Assembly: GCA_965223695.1 (NCBI GenBank)
Contig: CBDCXJ010000003.1
Location: forward strand, 32,869-96,868
Reading direction: 5' to 3'
Length of the DNA stretch: 64,000 bases
DNA from: JAUVPB01 sp965223695
GTDB taxonomy: Bacteria > Actinomycetota > Thermoleophilia > Gaiellales > Gaiellaceae
The position numbers and the translations under genes are program-made. Below the pieces are notes generated by a model. The model saw only the letters and a list, made by a program, of their open reading frames with translations. It was not told the DNA's origin and did not search any database. Below, piece by piece: positions 1 to 8,643 of the stretch (position 1 is its first letter; each line of letters begins with the position of its first letter).

Positions 1-209
1 AGCTCACGATCGAGCGCAGGCTCGTTGCCCGAGATCGTGTCCTCGATGCGGGCCTGCTCCTCGGTCTTGAAGAGCGGGTGATTCTCGAGGCCGTCACCGT
101 TCTGGTAACGCTCGATCGGCAGATCGTTGTCTAGATAGGCGTTACGGCGCTTGAGCTCGAGGTGCTCCTCGATGACCCTGGCAAAGGTCGAGCTTCCTTC
201 GAACTTCAT
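1..209 (-). CDS. Hypothetical protein, 3' end outside the window
   Basis: An open frame reads leftward off the window edge, so only the first 69 residues are visible. The start is an ATG at 209, preceded by a strong GGAGGAG ribosome-binding site about 7 bases upstream. The peptide begins MKFEGSSTFARVIEEHLELK and is highly charged, with no membrane segment and a predicted helical character. I do not recognise the family. It has no clear partner: the next gene on this strand lies about 150 bases upstream, and the gap 210-356 shows nothing coding. Confidence 0.6.
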   Translation of the reverse strand, partial: MKFEGSSTFARVIEEHLELKRRNAYLDNDLPIERYQNGDGLENHPLFKTEEQARIEDTISGNEPALDRE

Positions 210-356
210 ACGGTCATCTCCTCCGTCCTACGGGAACACAGGACCTGATTGGCCCGAGGAGTGTAAAGGAATACTCATGCATGTCAAGAAGGTAGTGGAT
301 CGGCCGGACGGCCGGCCGGCACGCGCCACAGCGCCTGGCGCCGCGGCGAACGGCGT

Positions 357-629
357 CTAGACGAGGTCGCGGCCGAGCATGACCGCCACGATCATGCCGC
401 CAAGCCAGCCGCACGTCGTCACGCCGACAGCCCAGTTCGCGACGCGCCGCTTGCCACTGGCCATCGTCGCTGCGAGCAGAGCGATCGCCATCGCCGGTGG
501 GCCGATCCGCATCGGGACGTAGAACACGGACGCGATGCCGGCAAAGATCGCCGCGGCCGCGAGATAACCGATCACGACATCTCTGATCGGTGTCGAGTTG
601 TCGACCTCTTGTAGCTCTGGCGCGCTCAC
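357..629 (-). CDS. Small membrane protein, unknown function
   Basis: The 90-residue product has a short polar N-terminus and three hydrophobic stretches (roughly residues 18-38, 43-57 and 66-86), separated by a basic SGKRR segment. It looks like a small integral membrane protein. Its ATG overlaps the stop of the upstream gene (626-931) by four bases, so the two are probably translationally coupled. No enzymatic motif is visible and I do not recognise the family. The overlap and low-entropy membrane composition support a real gene rather than a chance frame. Confidence 0.55.
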   Translation of the reverse strand: MSAPELQEVDNSTPIRDVVIGYLAAAAIFAGIASVFYVPMRIGPPAMAIALLAATMASGKRRVANWAVGVTTCGWLGGMIVAVMLGRDLV

Positions 630-931
630 GTGGTTTCGCTCGAGTCAGGTTGATCGGCGTAGACAACGCCTGGCCGGGTCGGAGCCGGGCCTGGCCGTTG
701 TGCTCGCGTTCCATGCGGTCCGTCGCGTCGCGATCCTCGACGCGTTCGGCCGGGGAGCGGGCCCGGCTTCCACCAGCTCGGCCCATCGTCGCCGGCGCCC
801 GGCCTGCCATGGCCCGACGCGCCACCAGTCTCGTGATCGGGCCTGGCCTTGATCGCCCACCAGACGACCCAGCACAGCCAGACCGTCGGGATCTTGAGCG
901 CGATCACAAAGAAGATGATGTACCAGAGCAT
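626..931 (-). CDS. Small membrane-anchored protein, unknown function
   Basis: The 101-residue product starts with a hydrophobic, Trp-rich helix (about residues 1-28) followed by a Gly/Pro/Arg-rich, disordered-looking tail. This fits a protein with one membrane anchor and a basic cytoplasmic tail. It is the first gene of a two-gene unit with the membrane protein at 357-629 (ATGA overlap). It is divergent from the deacetylase gene, so the short gap 932-966 must hold both promoters. I do not recognise the family, and part of the tail could be over-predicted. Confidence 0.5.
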   Translation of the reverse strand: MLWYIIFFVIALKIPTVWLCWVVWWAIKARPDHETGGASGHGRPGAGDDGPSWWKPGPLPGRTRRGSRRDGPHGTRAQRPGPAPTRPGVVYADQPDSSETT

Positions 932-966
932 TCGTCTAAAGCATATCGCGGTCGTGAGATTGCCTA

Positions 967-1857
967 GTGCCGGGTAGCGTCCCGACCGTGACGCCGATCA
1001 TCTCCCATCCCGACTTCGCAACCGCTCATCCGACGGGAGCGCACCCCGAGCGGCAGGAGCGCCTCGCGGCGCTGCTCAAGGTCTTCCCGAACGCGACGGA
1101 CGCCACGCCTGCGACCCGCGATCACCTAGAGCTGTGCCACGACGCGAGCTACGTCGACGCCGTGGAGGCAGCGTCAGCGACCGGCCGCGACCAGCACCTC
1201 GACCCGGACACGATCTGCACGCCGAGCAGCTACGATCTCGCGCTCCTCGGGGTGGGCGCTTCACTCGAGGCCGTCCGCCAAGCCGGCTTTGCGCTCGTTC
1301 GCCCGCCCGGCCACCACGCACTGCCGGCCCGGGCAATGGGCTTCTGCCTGTTCAACAACGTGGCGGTCGCGGCACGCTACGCGCAGGCGGAGTTGGGTTT
1401 GGCGCGCGTTGCGATCCTGGATTGGGACGTTCATCACGGAAACGGCACGAACGAGATGTTCTGGGAAGACACAACCGTGTTCTTCGCCTCGATTCACCAG
1501 TGGCCGTTCTATCCGGGCACGGGTGGCCCCGACGACAGCAACGAGACCACCGTCAACGTTCCGCTCAACGCCGGAGCGGGTGACGACGACGTGATCGAGG
1601 TCATGGAGCGGATCGTCGAGCCGCGCATCCAGGCATTCGCACCCGATCTGTTGCTCGTCTCGGCCGGCTACGACGCGGCCGCCGGCGATCCGCTCGGCGG
1701 CATGCGTTTGACCGAGGCCGGCTACGAAGAGCTGGCCGCGCGGGCGCGTGAGCTCGCGCCTCGAATTGCGCTCGTGCTCGAGGGTGGGTACAACGTGGAC
1801 ACATTGCCCGGCCTCGTGCGCGCGACACTCACTGGGCTCGAGACGGCGAGCGGATGA
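967..1857 (+). CDS. Histone deacetylase / acetylpolyamine amidohydrolase family protein
   Basis: A zinc-dependent deacylase of the arginase/deacetylase fold. In bacteria these act on acetylated lysines, acetylpolyamines or acetoin-pathway proteins (AcuC type). The 296 residues carry the full active site: RPPGHHA at 112-118 with the paired catalytic His, the zinc ligands in DWDVHHGNG (Asp154, His156), a third zinc Asp at 241 in DPLGG, the YPGTG loop at 182-186, SAGYDA, and the C-terminal LEGGYN with the transition-state Tyr. The called start is GTG at 967; GTG at 988 would remove seven residues without touching the fold. The true substrate cannot be read from sequence. The thioredoxin-like gene follows after about 30 bases, so the two may be co-transcribed. 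Confidence 0.9.
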   Translation: MPGSVPTVTPIISHPDFATAHPTGAHPERQERLAALLKVFPNATDATPATRDHLELCHDASYVDAVEAASATGRDQHLDPDTICTPSSYDLALLGVGASLEAVRQAGFALVRPPGHHALPARAMGFCLFNNVAVAARYAQAELGLARVAILDWDVHHGNGTNEMFWEDTTVFFASIHQWPFYPGTGGPDDSNETTVNVPLNAGAGDDDVIEVMERIVEPRIQAFAPDLLLVSAGYDAAAGDPLGGMRLTEAGYEELAARARELAPRIALVLEGGYNVDTLPGLVRATLTGLETASG

Positions 1858-1888
1858 GCCGGGCCCGCACCCTGCCGAGGACGCCGCC

Positions 1889-2452
1889 ATGGACGTAACC
1901 GCAGACGAGTTCGAACGCGAGGTCATCGAGCGCTCGTACGAGCTTCCCGTGATCGTCGATTTCTGGGCCGAGTGGTGCGGTCCGTGCAAGTCGCTGACCC
2001 CCGTTCTCGAGCAAGCCGTTGCCGCGCGCGAGGGAGCGGTGCTGCTGGCCAAGATCGACGTCGACGCGAACCAGGCGCTCGCAGAGCAGTACGACATCCG
2101 GGGAATTCCGGCCGTGAAGGCCTTCAAGGACGGGCGCGTCGTCGACGAGTTCACGGGCGTCCGCTCAGGGCCCGGGGTCGCTGAGTTCCTCGATGGCCTG
2201 TTCGGGCCGGGCGCCGGCGAGAAGCTGCTCGCGGAGTTGGCCGAGAGCGGCGAGTTCCCGGAGATCATGGGCCCGTTGACCGAAGGCGACCATGAGCGAG
2301 CGCTCGAGTGGTTGATGAGCCAGGTCGCCGAAGCCGACAACGATCGCCGCTCACGGATTCGCGAGGTGATGGTCGAGATCTTCAGCGATCTCGGAGTCGA
2401 AGATCCGGTCGCGACATCGTATCGGCGTCGTCTCGCGAGCGCCCTTTACTAG
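1889..2452 (+). CDS. Thioredoxin-domain protein, CnoX/YbbN-like with shortened C-terminus
   Basis: A cytoplasmic thioredoxin-fold protein of 187 residues. The N-terminal domain (about 1-108) has the classical WCGPC active site (Cys30, Cys33) and the cis-Pro region GIPAVKAF. The C-terminal about 75 residues are helical (GEFPEIMGPLTEGDHERALEWL onward) and resemble the tetratricopeptide part of CnoX/YbbN co-chaperones, which are usually about 280 residues; this copy is shorter. I chose ATG 1889 because the open frame upstream overlaps the deacetylase in Arg/Ser-rich noise. Likely role: disulfide reductase or redox chaperone. An ordinary thioredoxin with an extension is the alternative. Confidence 0.85.
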   Translation: MDVTADEFEREVIERSYELPVIVDFWAEWCGPCKSLTPVLEQAVAAREGAVLLAKIDVDANQALAEQYDIRGIPAVKAFKDGRVVDEFTGVRSGPGVAEFLDGLFGPGAGEKLLAELAESGEFPEIMGPLTEGDHERALEWLMSQVAEADNDRRSRIREVMVEIFSDLGVEDPVATSYRRRLASALY

Positions 2453-2576
2453 CACTCCCGTCACGCTTCTGACACGCAAGCTGTCCCGTCGGGCCGATGC
2501 GATGGCGCGCAACTGGCCGTAGCTTGATCTGTGCAGCGACTCCCGCCCGCACGACAGCAGGGAGGTGCGCAGCCAC

Positions 2577-2615
2577 ATGGCTGAATACGACAAGGAGAAG
2601 GGAGGCCGCTTGTGA
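2577..2615 (+). CDS. Possible 12-residue leader peptide upstream of the secreted-protein operon
   Basis: A micro-frame ATG...TGA encodes MAEYDKEKGGRL. It has its own Shine-Dalgarno-like GGAGGTG at 2561-2567, and its TGA overlaps the GTG start at 2612 as GTGA. This arrangement could couple translation of the downstream gene. There is no conservation evidence, so it may be fortuitous. Confidence 0.25.
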   Translation: MAEYDKEKGGRL

Positions 2616-3337
2616 GCACGACCAGTTCTCGCGTCTTCGCGCGCAGGGCAGGTGTGATCGTTCCGTTCATCCTCGCTTACGGGCTCGCGGTCTATTTCAT
2701 GGCGGGCGCGGTGAGCGACGCATTCTCGGGCCAGTCGGCGCCGGGCGACTCTGAGATCGTGGTCGAGCGCGCTGGCGCACCGGCTGGCGATTCGGGGTAC
2801 CCGGCCGGCGGCGCTGCCTCCGTCGACAGCGCCGCCGTCTCGGACGCGCTCGCCGCTGTTGAGGAGACGGCGGCCATCCAGGAGCTGCTACACGACCAGG
2901 AGGTCGCGGTCATCCGCTCTGGCCCGTGGACGCCTGCCGAAGCGGGCAGCGATGCACCGTCGCCCGACGCCTCGGTCCGCGTAGCGCTGACCATCGAGCT
3001 ACCCGAGCCGACCGATGTCGACCTACGCACGTTGCCCGGGCGGGACGACTCGGCTGAGAGGCAGCCTGCAGGTGCCAGCCGTACGTTGGCCGGCGCCGCC
3101 GCTCAGGGCGCTCAGATCGAGGCGGACGTCAGCTCGTTGCTCGTCCTCTACGACCCGGCGGCTGACGAGATCGTTGCCGTGCATCCCGTTCCGAAGAGCT
3201 CACCGGCGATGCCCGCCGAGCTCACGCCGGCGCCCGATATCGCCCAGCTCGAGGAGCGGGCGAAGCGCAAGCATCGTGGCGACAGGCAGCGCGGCAAGTT
3301 CGACCGGCGGCGGGGTGAGGTGAGACGACGTGGCTAG
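2612..3337 (+). CDS. Membrane-anchored extracytoplasmic protein, unknown function
   Basis: The 241-residue product has a basic N-terminus followed by one hydrophobic helix (about residues 12-35), then an Ala/Gly/Asp-rich, probably exported domain and a very basic C-terminal tail (about 210-241). It looks like an uncleaved signal anchor or secreted protein. The GTG start has a GGGAGG site upstream. The stop lies inside the next gene (8-base overlap), so it heads an apparent operon with 3330-3992 and 3993-5024. No family is recognised. The basic tail could bind nucleic acid or acidic cell-wall polymers, but that is only a guess from charge. Confidence 0.65.
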   Translation: MSTTSSRVFARRAGVIVPFILAYGLAVYFMAGAVSDAFSGQSAPGDSEIVVERAGAPAGDSGYPAGGAASVDSAAVSDALAAVEETAAIQELLHDQEVAVIRSGPWTPAEAGSDAPSPDASVRVALTIELPEPTDVDLRTLPGRDDSAERQPAGASRTLAGAAAQGAQIEADVSSLLVLYDPAADEIVAVHPVPKSSPAMPAELTPAPDIAQLEERAKRKHRGDRQRGKFDRRRGEVRRRG

Positions 3338-3992
3338 GCGCGCGCGACTTCTTACCGTCGCGGCGCTCATCGCCTTCGTCGCGATCGCCGCGGTCAAGCT
3401 GACCGACGACACGGCGCAAGGCGCATCGACCAGCCGCCTGAGCAAGCTCGCCTTCTATGGCGACCAGTTCTGGAACTACGACTTCACGATCAGACGCGTG
3501 CGCGCGCACAAGGTCGACTGGCCGATCAGCCTCGTCTTCTACGGCAACGCGAGCATCAACAAGGTCAAGGGCTTCCTCGACAACGAGTACGACGAGACGG
3601 GCAGCCCCATGAACGCGCGGCTCAACGACGGCGGTCGCTGGCGCTGGGACACCGACAACGGGCGCAAGACCACCAAATGTCCCGGCCTGTTGAGCCAACC
3701 CAGCTCGGCGCGCCACTACCGCATCTACGCCGATCCCGACGATCGCCTCTACAACTCGGCGTGGGGCTTCTATGTGATCGGCTCGACGCACTACGACATC
3801 CGCGAGTGCGGACGGGGTGCGACGTTCGGCTGGTCAGAGACTTCAGAGGGTTGGGTCACCTGGCGCTGGCGCGCCAACGGCGGGTGGGCCCAGAACGACT
3901 GGAGGTACTTCTCCAACCCCGAGCCCGTCCGCGTCGAGGGCAACCACATCTGGCAGAACGACGGCTACGCGTCGCGGCTCCACGTCCGCTAA
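3330..3992 (+). CDS. Secreted protein, unknown function
   Basis: The 220-residue product begins with MARRARLLTVAALIAF, a typical signal sequence, with likely cleavage near the QGAS segment around residues 30-33. The mature part is unusually rich in Trp, Tyr, Asn and Gly (for example QFWNYDF and WVTWRWRANGGW), with two Cys that could pair. This suggests a compact, possibly carbohydrate-binding beta domain. It overlaps the preceding gene and is followed immediately, with no gap, by the third gene of the set. I do not recognise the family. Confidence 0.65.
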   Translation: MARRARLLTVAALIAFVAIAAVKLTDDTAQGASTSRLSKLAFYGDQFWNYDFTIRRVRAHKVDWPISLVFYGNASINKVKGFLDNEYDETGSPMNARLNDGGRWRWDTDNGRKTTKCPGLLSQPSSARHYRIYADPDDRLYNSAWGFYVIGSTHYDIRECGRGATFGWSETSEGWVTWRWRANGGWAQNDWRYFSNPEPVRVEGNHIWQNDGYASRLHVR

Positions 3993-5024
3993 TTGACCTT
4001 GCGGCGACTCACGACTTGCGCACGAGCAGGCCTCCTCCCTCTCGCTCTGCTCGCGTGCGCGGCGCTATGGACTCCCCCGGCTCACGCCATCACGCCGGTC
4101 GAGTCGACAGCGGTCGTGACACTGGCCGAGATGGCGAGGTCGCCCGTCCTCATCAAGACGGGCGACTTCGCCCTCGACCGAGTCTTCTACGTGGCAACGG
4201 AGACCTTCCCGTTCGTCGTCCGCGCGGGCATCGTCACGGCGCAGCCAGGCGAGGGCTGGTTTCTGCTCGATCTGAGCTACACGATCGTCTTCGGCGAGGA
4301 GTCTGCAGACGGGTTCGCCTGGGTGTCGGCTGACACCAACGGCCTGACCGCCGCGCAGGCCGAGTACACGCTGACACGAGAGGCGGGCGCGCTGAGAGTG
4401 CACGAGTCGACGGTCACGCTGCAGGACGGTCAGGAAGAGCGTCGGCTCGACGGGTTGAGCGCCACGCTCGACTACGTCAACTACGCACGGGAGGAGGGCA
4501 TCGTCGAGGGGCGCAACTCATTCACAATCCGTGTCGAGCACACGGACGGCGTCGTGATCGAGCGGGTCGAGTTCCACGAGGACTCAGGGGTGTCGAAGAC
4601 CGCGGTCTCGCCTCACCCGTTTCAGCTCTCGGCAACCGCGCAGCCGGGCGAGATCCGCATCGGAGACGAGTTCGAAGTGCTGGTGCGCGCCGAGAACACC
4701 TCGTCTGAGCTGGGCGACGCCGTCATGCAAGCGGCGCCGAACCCGGGCTTTGCCCGGGTCGTTGGCCCGGCGACTGTCGAGCTTGGCCGGCTCAGCGAGG
4801 CGATAGAGCACACCTACCGCTTCGTCGCGCTGAGCTCGGGGCCGGGCCAGGTCGCAATCCTCGGTACCTCGTCGAAGAACGAGCCGACCGCGCTTGTCGA
4901 TCTCGTCGTCTTGTCTGCCCCGAGCCGGAATACGGGCACGCTCGCGCTGATCGCGGTGGTCGGAGCGGCGCCGGTCGCCCTCGGCCTCGCTGTCATGTTC
5001 ATCCGCGCCCGACGCCGCGCGTGA
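3993..5024 (+). CDS. Secreted, C-terminally membrane-anchored protein, unknown function
   Basis: The 343-residue product starts with TTG directly after the stop of the upstream gene. It has a signal peptide (LLPLALLACAALWTPPAHA, cleavage near residue 32), an extracellular region of beta-rich segments, an Ig-like or DUF11-like portion at about 210-300 (EIRIGDEFEVLVRAENTSSE), and a C-terminal helix (about 315-338) with a basic stop-transfer tail. This topology fits a cell-surface protein anchored at its C-terminus. It is the last gene of the three-gene secreted-protein operon. Function is unknown; a role in presenting the two preceding secreted proteins is only an inference from position. Confidence 0.65.
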   Translation: MTLRRLTTCARAGLLPLALLACAALWTPPAHAITPVESTAVVTLAEMARSPVLIKTGDFALDRVFYVATETFPFVVRAGIVTAQPGEGWFLLDLSYTIVFGEESADGFAWVSADTNGLTAAQAEYTLTREAGALRVHESTVTLQDGQEERRLDGLSATLDYVNYAREEGIVEGRNSFTIRVEHTDGVVIERVEFHEDSGVSKTAVSPHPFQLSATAQPGEIRIGDEFEVLVRAENTSSELGDAVMQAAPNPGFARVVGPATVELGRLSEAIEHTYRFVALSSGPGQVAILGTSSKNEPTALVDLVVLSAPSRNTGTLALIAVVGAAPVALGLAVMFIRARRRA

Positions 5025-5093
5025 GTATCCACTCGAGGTGCGATCACTATGCTGGCCTCGGCTCATGCCGACGCCTAGCCGATACACCCTGCG

Positions 5094-6020
5094 ATGAGCC
5101 GGCAACGCGTCGCCTATCTGGGCCCGGCAGGCACCTTCACGGAGCAAGCGCTGCTCAGCCAGGGCGATCTCGCTGCGCTCGAGCACGTGCCGATGCCAAC
5201 GATCCGCGGCGTGCTCGACGCCGCGTACCAGGGCGAGTCTGATCTCGGCTTCGCGGCGATCGAGAACTCGATCGAGGGCGCCGTCAACGCAACGCTCGAT
5301 GCGCTGGCCTTCGAGCTCGATCTGCTCATACAGCGCGAGGTCGTGCATCCCGTCGAGATGTGCCTGCTCGCCCACCACGACGTGTCGCTCGAGCAGATCG
5401 AGCGGGTTGCCTCGTTCCCGCACGCTGCCGCCCAGTGTCACGGCTACCTGAGCAGAACTCTCGAGCAGGTGCCGGTGGTCGCCGCGAACTCAACCGCCGA
5501 CGCGGCACGTGAGCTCGCGGAGACGCAAGACCGGACGACCGCAGTCATTGGCACCGCCCTCGCGGCGACGACGTACGACCTAGCGGTACTCGCCCGCCAC
5601 ATCGAGGACCACCCCGAGAATCACACCCGCTTCGTCGCTGTTGCTCGGGAAGGGATCCCGTCACCGACCGGGCATGACAAGACGTCGATCGTCACGTTCC
5701 AGCGCGCGAACCGGCCTGGCAGCCTTGTCAACATCCTGCAGGAGTTCTCGGCGCGCTCGATCAACCTCACGCACCTCCAATCTCGCCCGACCAAGCGAGA
5801 GCTTGGCGACTACTGCTTCGTGATCGAGCTCGAGGGCCACGTCGCAGACGAGCGTGTCGCCGACTGCCTGAAGAACGTGCAAGCCAACCAGGCGCACGTG
5901 CGCTTCCTGGGCTCCTACCCGGCGGGCGGCAACGAGGCCGACGACACGAGAACAGAGGCGAACGAGGCCTGGAACGAGGCCGAGAGCTGGATCGCTGAGC
6001 TTCGGGCCGGCATCCGCTAG
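5094..6020 (+). CDS. pheA: Prephenate dehydratase
   Basis: Converts prephenate to phenylpyruvate in phenylalanine synthesis (cytoplasmic). The 308-residue protein is a stand-alone dehydratase without a chorismate mutase domain. The catalytic domain spans about 1-185: it opens with YLGPAGTFTEQAL, has GFAAIENSIEG, and ends with the catalytic TRF triplet at 178-180 in ENHTRF. A regulatory ACT domain follows (about 195-270, TSIVTFQRANRPGSL), with the LQSRP segment that corresponds to the Phe-binding ESRP motif. Length and domain order match the monofunctional family. Feedback inhibition by Phe through the ACT domain is expected. The ATG at 5094 is the first plausible start. Confidence 0.95.
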   Translation: MSRQRVAYLGPAGTFTEQALLSQGDLAALEHVPMPTIRGVLDAAYQGESDLGFAAIENSIEGAVNATLDALAFELDLLIQREVVHPVEMCLLAHHDVSLEQIERVASFPHAAAQCHGYLSRTLEQVPVVAANSTADAARELAETQDRTTAVIGTALAATTYDLAVLARHIEDHPENHTRFVAVAREGIPSPTGHDKTSIVTFQRANRPGSLVNILQEFSARSINLTHLQSRPTKRELGDYCFVIELEGHVADERVADCLKNVQANQAHVRFLGSYPAGGNEADDTRTEANEAWNEAESWIAELRAGIR

Positions 6021-6079
6021 CGAGACGCTGGCCCACGCCCAGTCCGCCGCGGCGCCGCGCGTCTCGATCGATCTCGCTT

Positions 6080-7009
6080 CTAGGCGCGCAGCTCTTTGGG
6101 AAGCTTGAAGTAGACGTCCTCGCGCGTCAGCTCGACCTCTTCACGATCCTCGTAGCCGAGCTCCGCCAGGCGGTCGGCCACACCGTTCACCAGCGAGTCG
6201 GGCGACGAGGCTCCGGCGGTGAGACCGATCACGTCGTGGCCGGCAAGCCAGGCCGGATCGAGCTGGGAGGCGTCATCGAGCAGGTACGCCTCGGCGCCAG
6301 CGTCGCAGGCGACCTCGACGAGCCGGTTCGCGTTCGAGCTGTTTACCGAGCCGACCACCAGCACGAGCGTGGCGTCGTTGCAGATCTGCTTGACCGCGTC
6401 CTGACGGTTCTGCGTCGCGTAACAGATGTCCGCTGACGGCGGCCCGACCAGATCGGGGAACCGCTCGCGCAGCGCGTCGACGACATCGGTGGTGTCGTCG
6501 ACCGAGAGCGTGGTCTGCGTGAGGTAGGCCACCTGCTGGTCTCCCTCGACGGCGAGCGCCTTCGCATCGTCGACCGTCTCGACGAGAGTGATCGCCTCGG
6601 GCGCTTCGCCCATCGTTCCGACGACCTCCTCGTGTCCTTCGTGGCCGACGAGAGCGATCTTCAGCCCGCGCCCGGCGTAGCGCCGCGCCTCGGCGTGGAC
6701 CTTCGAGACGAGCGGGCAGGTCGCGTCGATCACCTGCAGGTCGCGCTCGTCGCACTTGCGGTACACCTGCGGCGCAACTCCGTGCGCGGACAGCACGACG
6801 GGGGCTCCCTCGGGGACCTCTTGCTCGGTCTCGACGAAGATCGCTCCGCGCTCCTCGAGATCGCGGACGACGTGCACGTTGTGGACGATCTCGTGGCGCA
6901 CATAGATGGGCGGCCCGTGCTCCTCGAGCAGCTTCTCGACGATGTCGATCGCTCGCACGACGCCGGCGCAGAAGCTGCGCGGCGCTGCAATCAGGACGCG
7001 CTTCGACAT
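6080..7009 (-). CDS. ispH: 4-hydroxy-3-methylbut-2-enyl diphosphate reductase
   Basis: Last enzyme of the MEP isoprenoid pathway. It reduces HMBPP to IPP and DMAPP with a [4Fe-4S] cluster. The 309-residue protein has the three cluster cysteines in their family positions: Cys14 in SFCAGVVRA, Cys98 in DATCPLV and Cys196 in DICYATQ. The conserved histidines (RHEIVHN and SAHGV) and the TQTTLS motif are also present. It is the last gene of the hopanoid operon: its start lies 19 bases inside the end of hpnG. That placement suggests precursor supply is co-expressed with hopanoid synthesis. Confidence 0.96.
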   Translation of the reverse strand: MSKRVLIAAPRSFCAGVVRAIDIVEKLLEEHGPPIYVRHEIVHNVHVVRDLEERGAIFVETEQEVPEGAPVVLSAHGVAPQVYRKCDERDLQVIDATCPLVSKVHAEARRYAGRGLKIALVGHEGHEEVVGTMGEAPEAITLVETVDDAKALAVEGDQQVAYLTQTTLSVDDTTDVVDALRERFPDLVGPPSADICYATQNRQDAVKQICNDATLVLVVGSVNSSNANRLVEVACDAGAEAYLLDDASQLDPAWLAGHDVIGLTAGASSPDSLVNGVADRLAELGYEDREEVELTREDVYFKLPKELRA

Positions 7010-7623
7010 GGAGATGCACCTCCGGCGAGCGCGCCCGCGGCGCGCTCCAGTGAGTCGAGGGCTTTGCGCGCCGAGCGCGCCGAGCGCATGGCACGAGCTG
7101 GTTCGGTCACGAAGGATCGGAGCACGACGCCCCAGCGTACGTCACCGGACTCGGTAGCCGCATGGGCGAGCCTGCCGACCGGCCGCTCGGGCCCGTCGGC
7201 GATCGCGCGGACGATGCCGGCGAGGCGCCCCGACGCGGCGAGCGGCCCGCTCTCCATGTCGACGGCGATGGCGCCGGTGCGCCGCGCAATATCGTCGCGC
7301 TCACGCGGATCGTCGATGACGCGCTCTGCAGAGCACACGGTCGCGACGCTTGCGCCCGGCACCTCGAGTGGCGAACCTTCCCAGAGCACCTCGCCGTCGG
7401 TATCGACGACGCGGTCGGCGCTAACGACCGAGCCGGCCTCGACACCGGGCACGAGCGCGCCGGCGAGCCCGAAGCTCGCGTGGCGATCGAGCGGCGCGCC
7501 GAGGCTGGCACGAAGGCCGACGCGAGCCGTGGCAGCACCGGCCCGGCGCGCGACGCGCTCCTCGGAAGCCAGCGCGCAGGCAAGGGTGAGGCTGTCGGTC
7601 ACGGCGTCAGAGCTTGAGCGCAC
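6991..7623 (-). CDS. hpnG: Hopanoid-associated phosphorylase HpnG
   Basis: A nucleoside-phosphorylase-fold enzyme (210 residues). In characterised hopanoid pathways HpnG removes adenine from adenosylhopane to give a ribosyl-type hopane. The sequence is recognisable by the central GAIAVDMESG segment, which matches the nucleoside-binding MES motif of purine/uridine phosphorylases, and by the catalytic Asp region DPRERDD. Identity also rests on position, between hpnH (21-base gap upstream) and ispH (19-base overlap). The called start is GTG at 7623; GTG at 7602 (VTDSLTLACAL) is equally possible. The very small size and Ala/Arg-rich C-terminus are normal for actinobacterial copies. Confidence 0.85.
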   Translation of the reverse strand: MRSSSDAVTDSLTLACALASEERVARRAGAATARVGLRASLGAPLDRHASFGLAGALVPGVEAGSVVSADRVVDTDGEVLWEGSPLEVPGASVATVCSAERVIDDPRERDDIARRTGAIAVDMESGPLAASGRLAGIVRAIADGPERPVGRLAHAATESGDVRWGVVLRSFVTEPARAMRSARSARKALDSLERAAGALAGGASPCRSAS

Positions 7624-7644
7624 GCGCAGCGCAGTCGGGCGCGG

Positions 7645-8643
7645 CTAGCTGAGCGTCCAGGCGAGGCTGCGAACGGTCTCCTTGACGCTGGCCGTCGTCG
7701 CGATCGTGGCCGCCGGCTCGAAGCCCGAGTGAATGCCACAGTGCTCGCAGCGCGGGTCGTTGCCGGGCCCGTAGAGCTCCCACTCGATTCCGTCGACGAG
7801 CGCGTCGTAGGTGGGGAAGATCCCATCGGTGAGCAGGTAGCAGGGGCCCTTCCATCCGTACGGGTTGCGCGTCACCGAGCCCCACGGTGCGCACGGGAGC
7901 TTTCGATCGCCGACCAGGAAGTCCTGATACACGGGGCTCGCGAGCCACGGGTAGCCGTTCTCGCGCGCGGCGGCCTGGATCGCACGGAACTTCTCCTCGT
8001 GCTCGTCGCGGGTCATGGTCATCGCCGGGTCGATCTGCGAGTACTGGTAGCCGGGCGCGATCAGCATCCCGTCGGTGCCGATCTCTTCGGTGACGAAACG
8101 CATCATCTCGATTACGTCGTTGACGTCGGTCTCCTTGAAGATCGTCGTGTTCGTCGTGACGCGGTAGCCCTTCGAACGCGCTTCTTTCATGGCGTCGACA
8201 GCGACGTCCCAAAGGCCGGGGTAGTCGCAGATGTAGTCGTGGATCTCGCGCATCCCGTCGAGATGGACGACGAAGGTGAGACGCGGATCGGGCGCGAACT
8301 CGTCGAGCATCTCGCTGAGGCGCAGGGCGTTGGTGCAGAGCTGCACGTTTCGCTTCATCTCGACGAAGCGGTTGACGACCTGCTCGATGCCCTTGAAGAT
8401 CAGCGGCTCGCCGCCGCAGACCGAGATCACGGGCGCCGGGCATTCCTCGGCGGCGCCGATGCACTCCTCGACCGTCAGGCGTGCCTTATTCGACTCGTAC
8501 TCGCGGATCTTTCCGCAGCCGATGCAGGCGATATTGCAGGCAAGCGTGGGCTCGAGCATGATCACGAGCGGGTATCGCTCGCGGCCCCGCTGCTGGGCGA
8601 CGTACTTGCCGATCTGAACTGTGCTTCGCAACGGAAACTTCAT
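7645..8643 (-). CDS. hpnH: Adenosyl-hopene transferase HpnH (radical SAM)
   Basis: A radical SAM enzyme that adds the 5'-deoxyadenosyl group to diploptene, the first step of hopanoid side-chain elongation. The 332-residue protein has the cluster motif Cys36-x3-Cys40-x2-Cys43 (LACNIACIGC), the GGEPL motif characteristic of radical SAM proteins, and a C-terminal region with additional Cys (CEHCGIHSGFEP) typical of HpnH. Its ATG overlaps the stop of hpnA by four bases. Length agrees with the family. Confidence 0.95.
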   Translation of the reverse strand: MKFPLRSTVQIGKYVAQQRGRERYPLVIMLEPTLACNIACIGCGKIREYESNKARLTVEECIGAAEECPAPVISVCGGEPLIFKGIEQVVNRFVEMKRNVQLCTNALRLSEMLDEFAPDPRLTFVVHLDGMREIHDYICDYPGLWDVAVDAMKEARSKGYRVTTNTTIFKETDVNDVIEMMRFVTEEIGTDGMLIAPGYQYSQIDPAMTMTRDEHEEKFRAIQAAARENGYPWLASPVYQDFLVGDRKLPCAPWGSVTRNPYGWKGPCYLLTDGIFPTYDALVDGIEWELYGPGNDPRCEHCGIHSGFEPAATIATTASVKETVRSLAWTLS

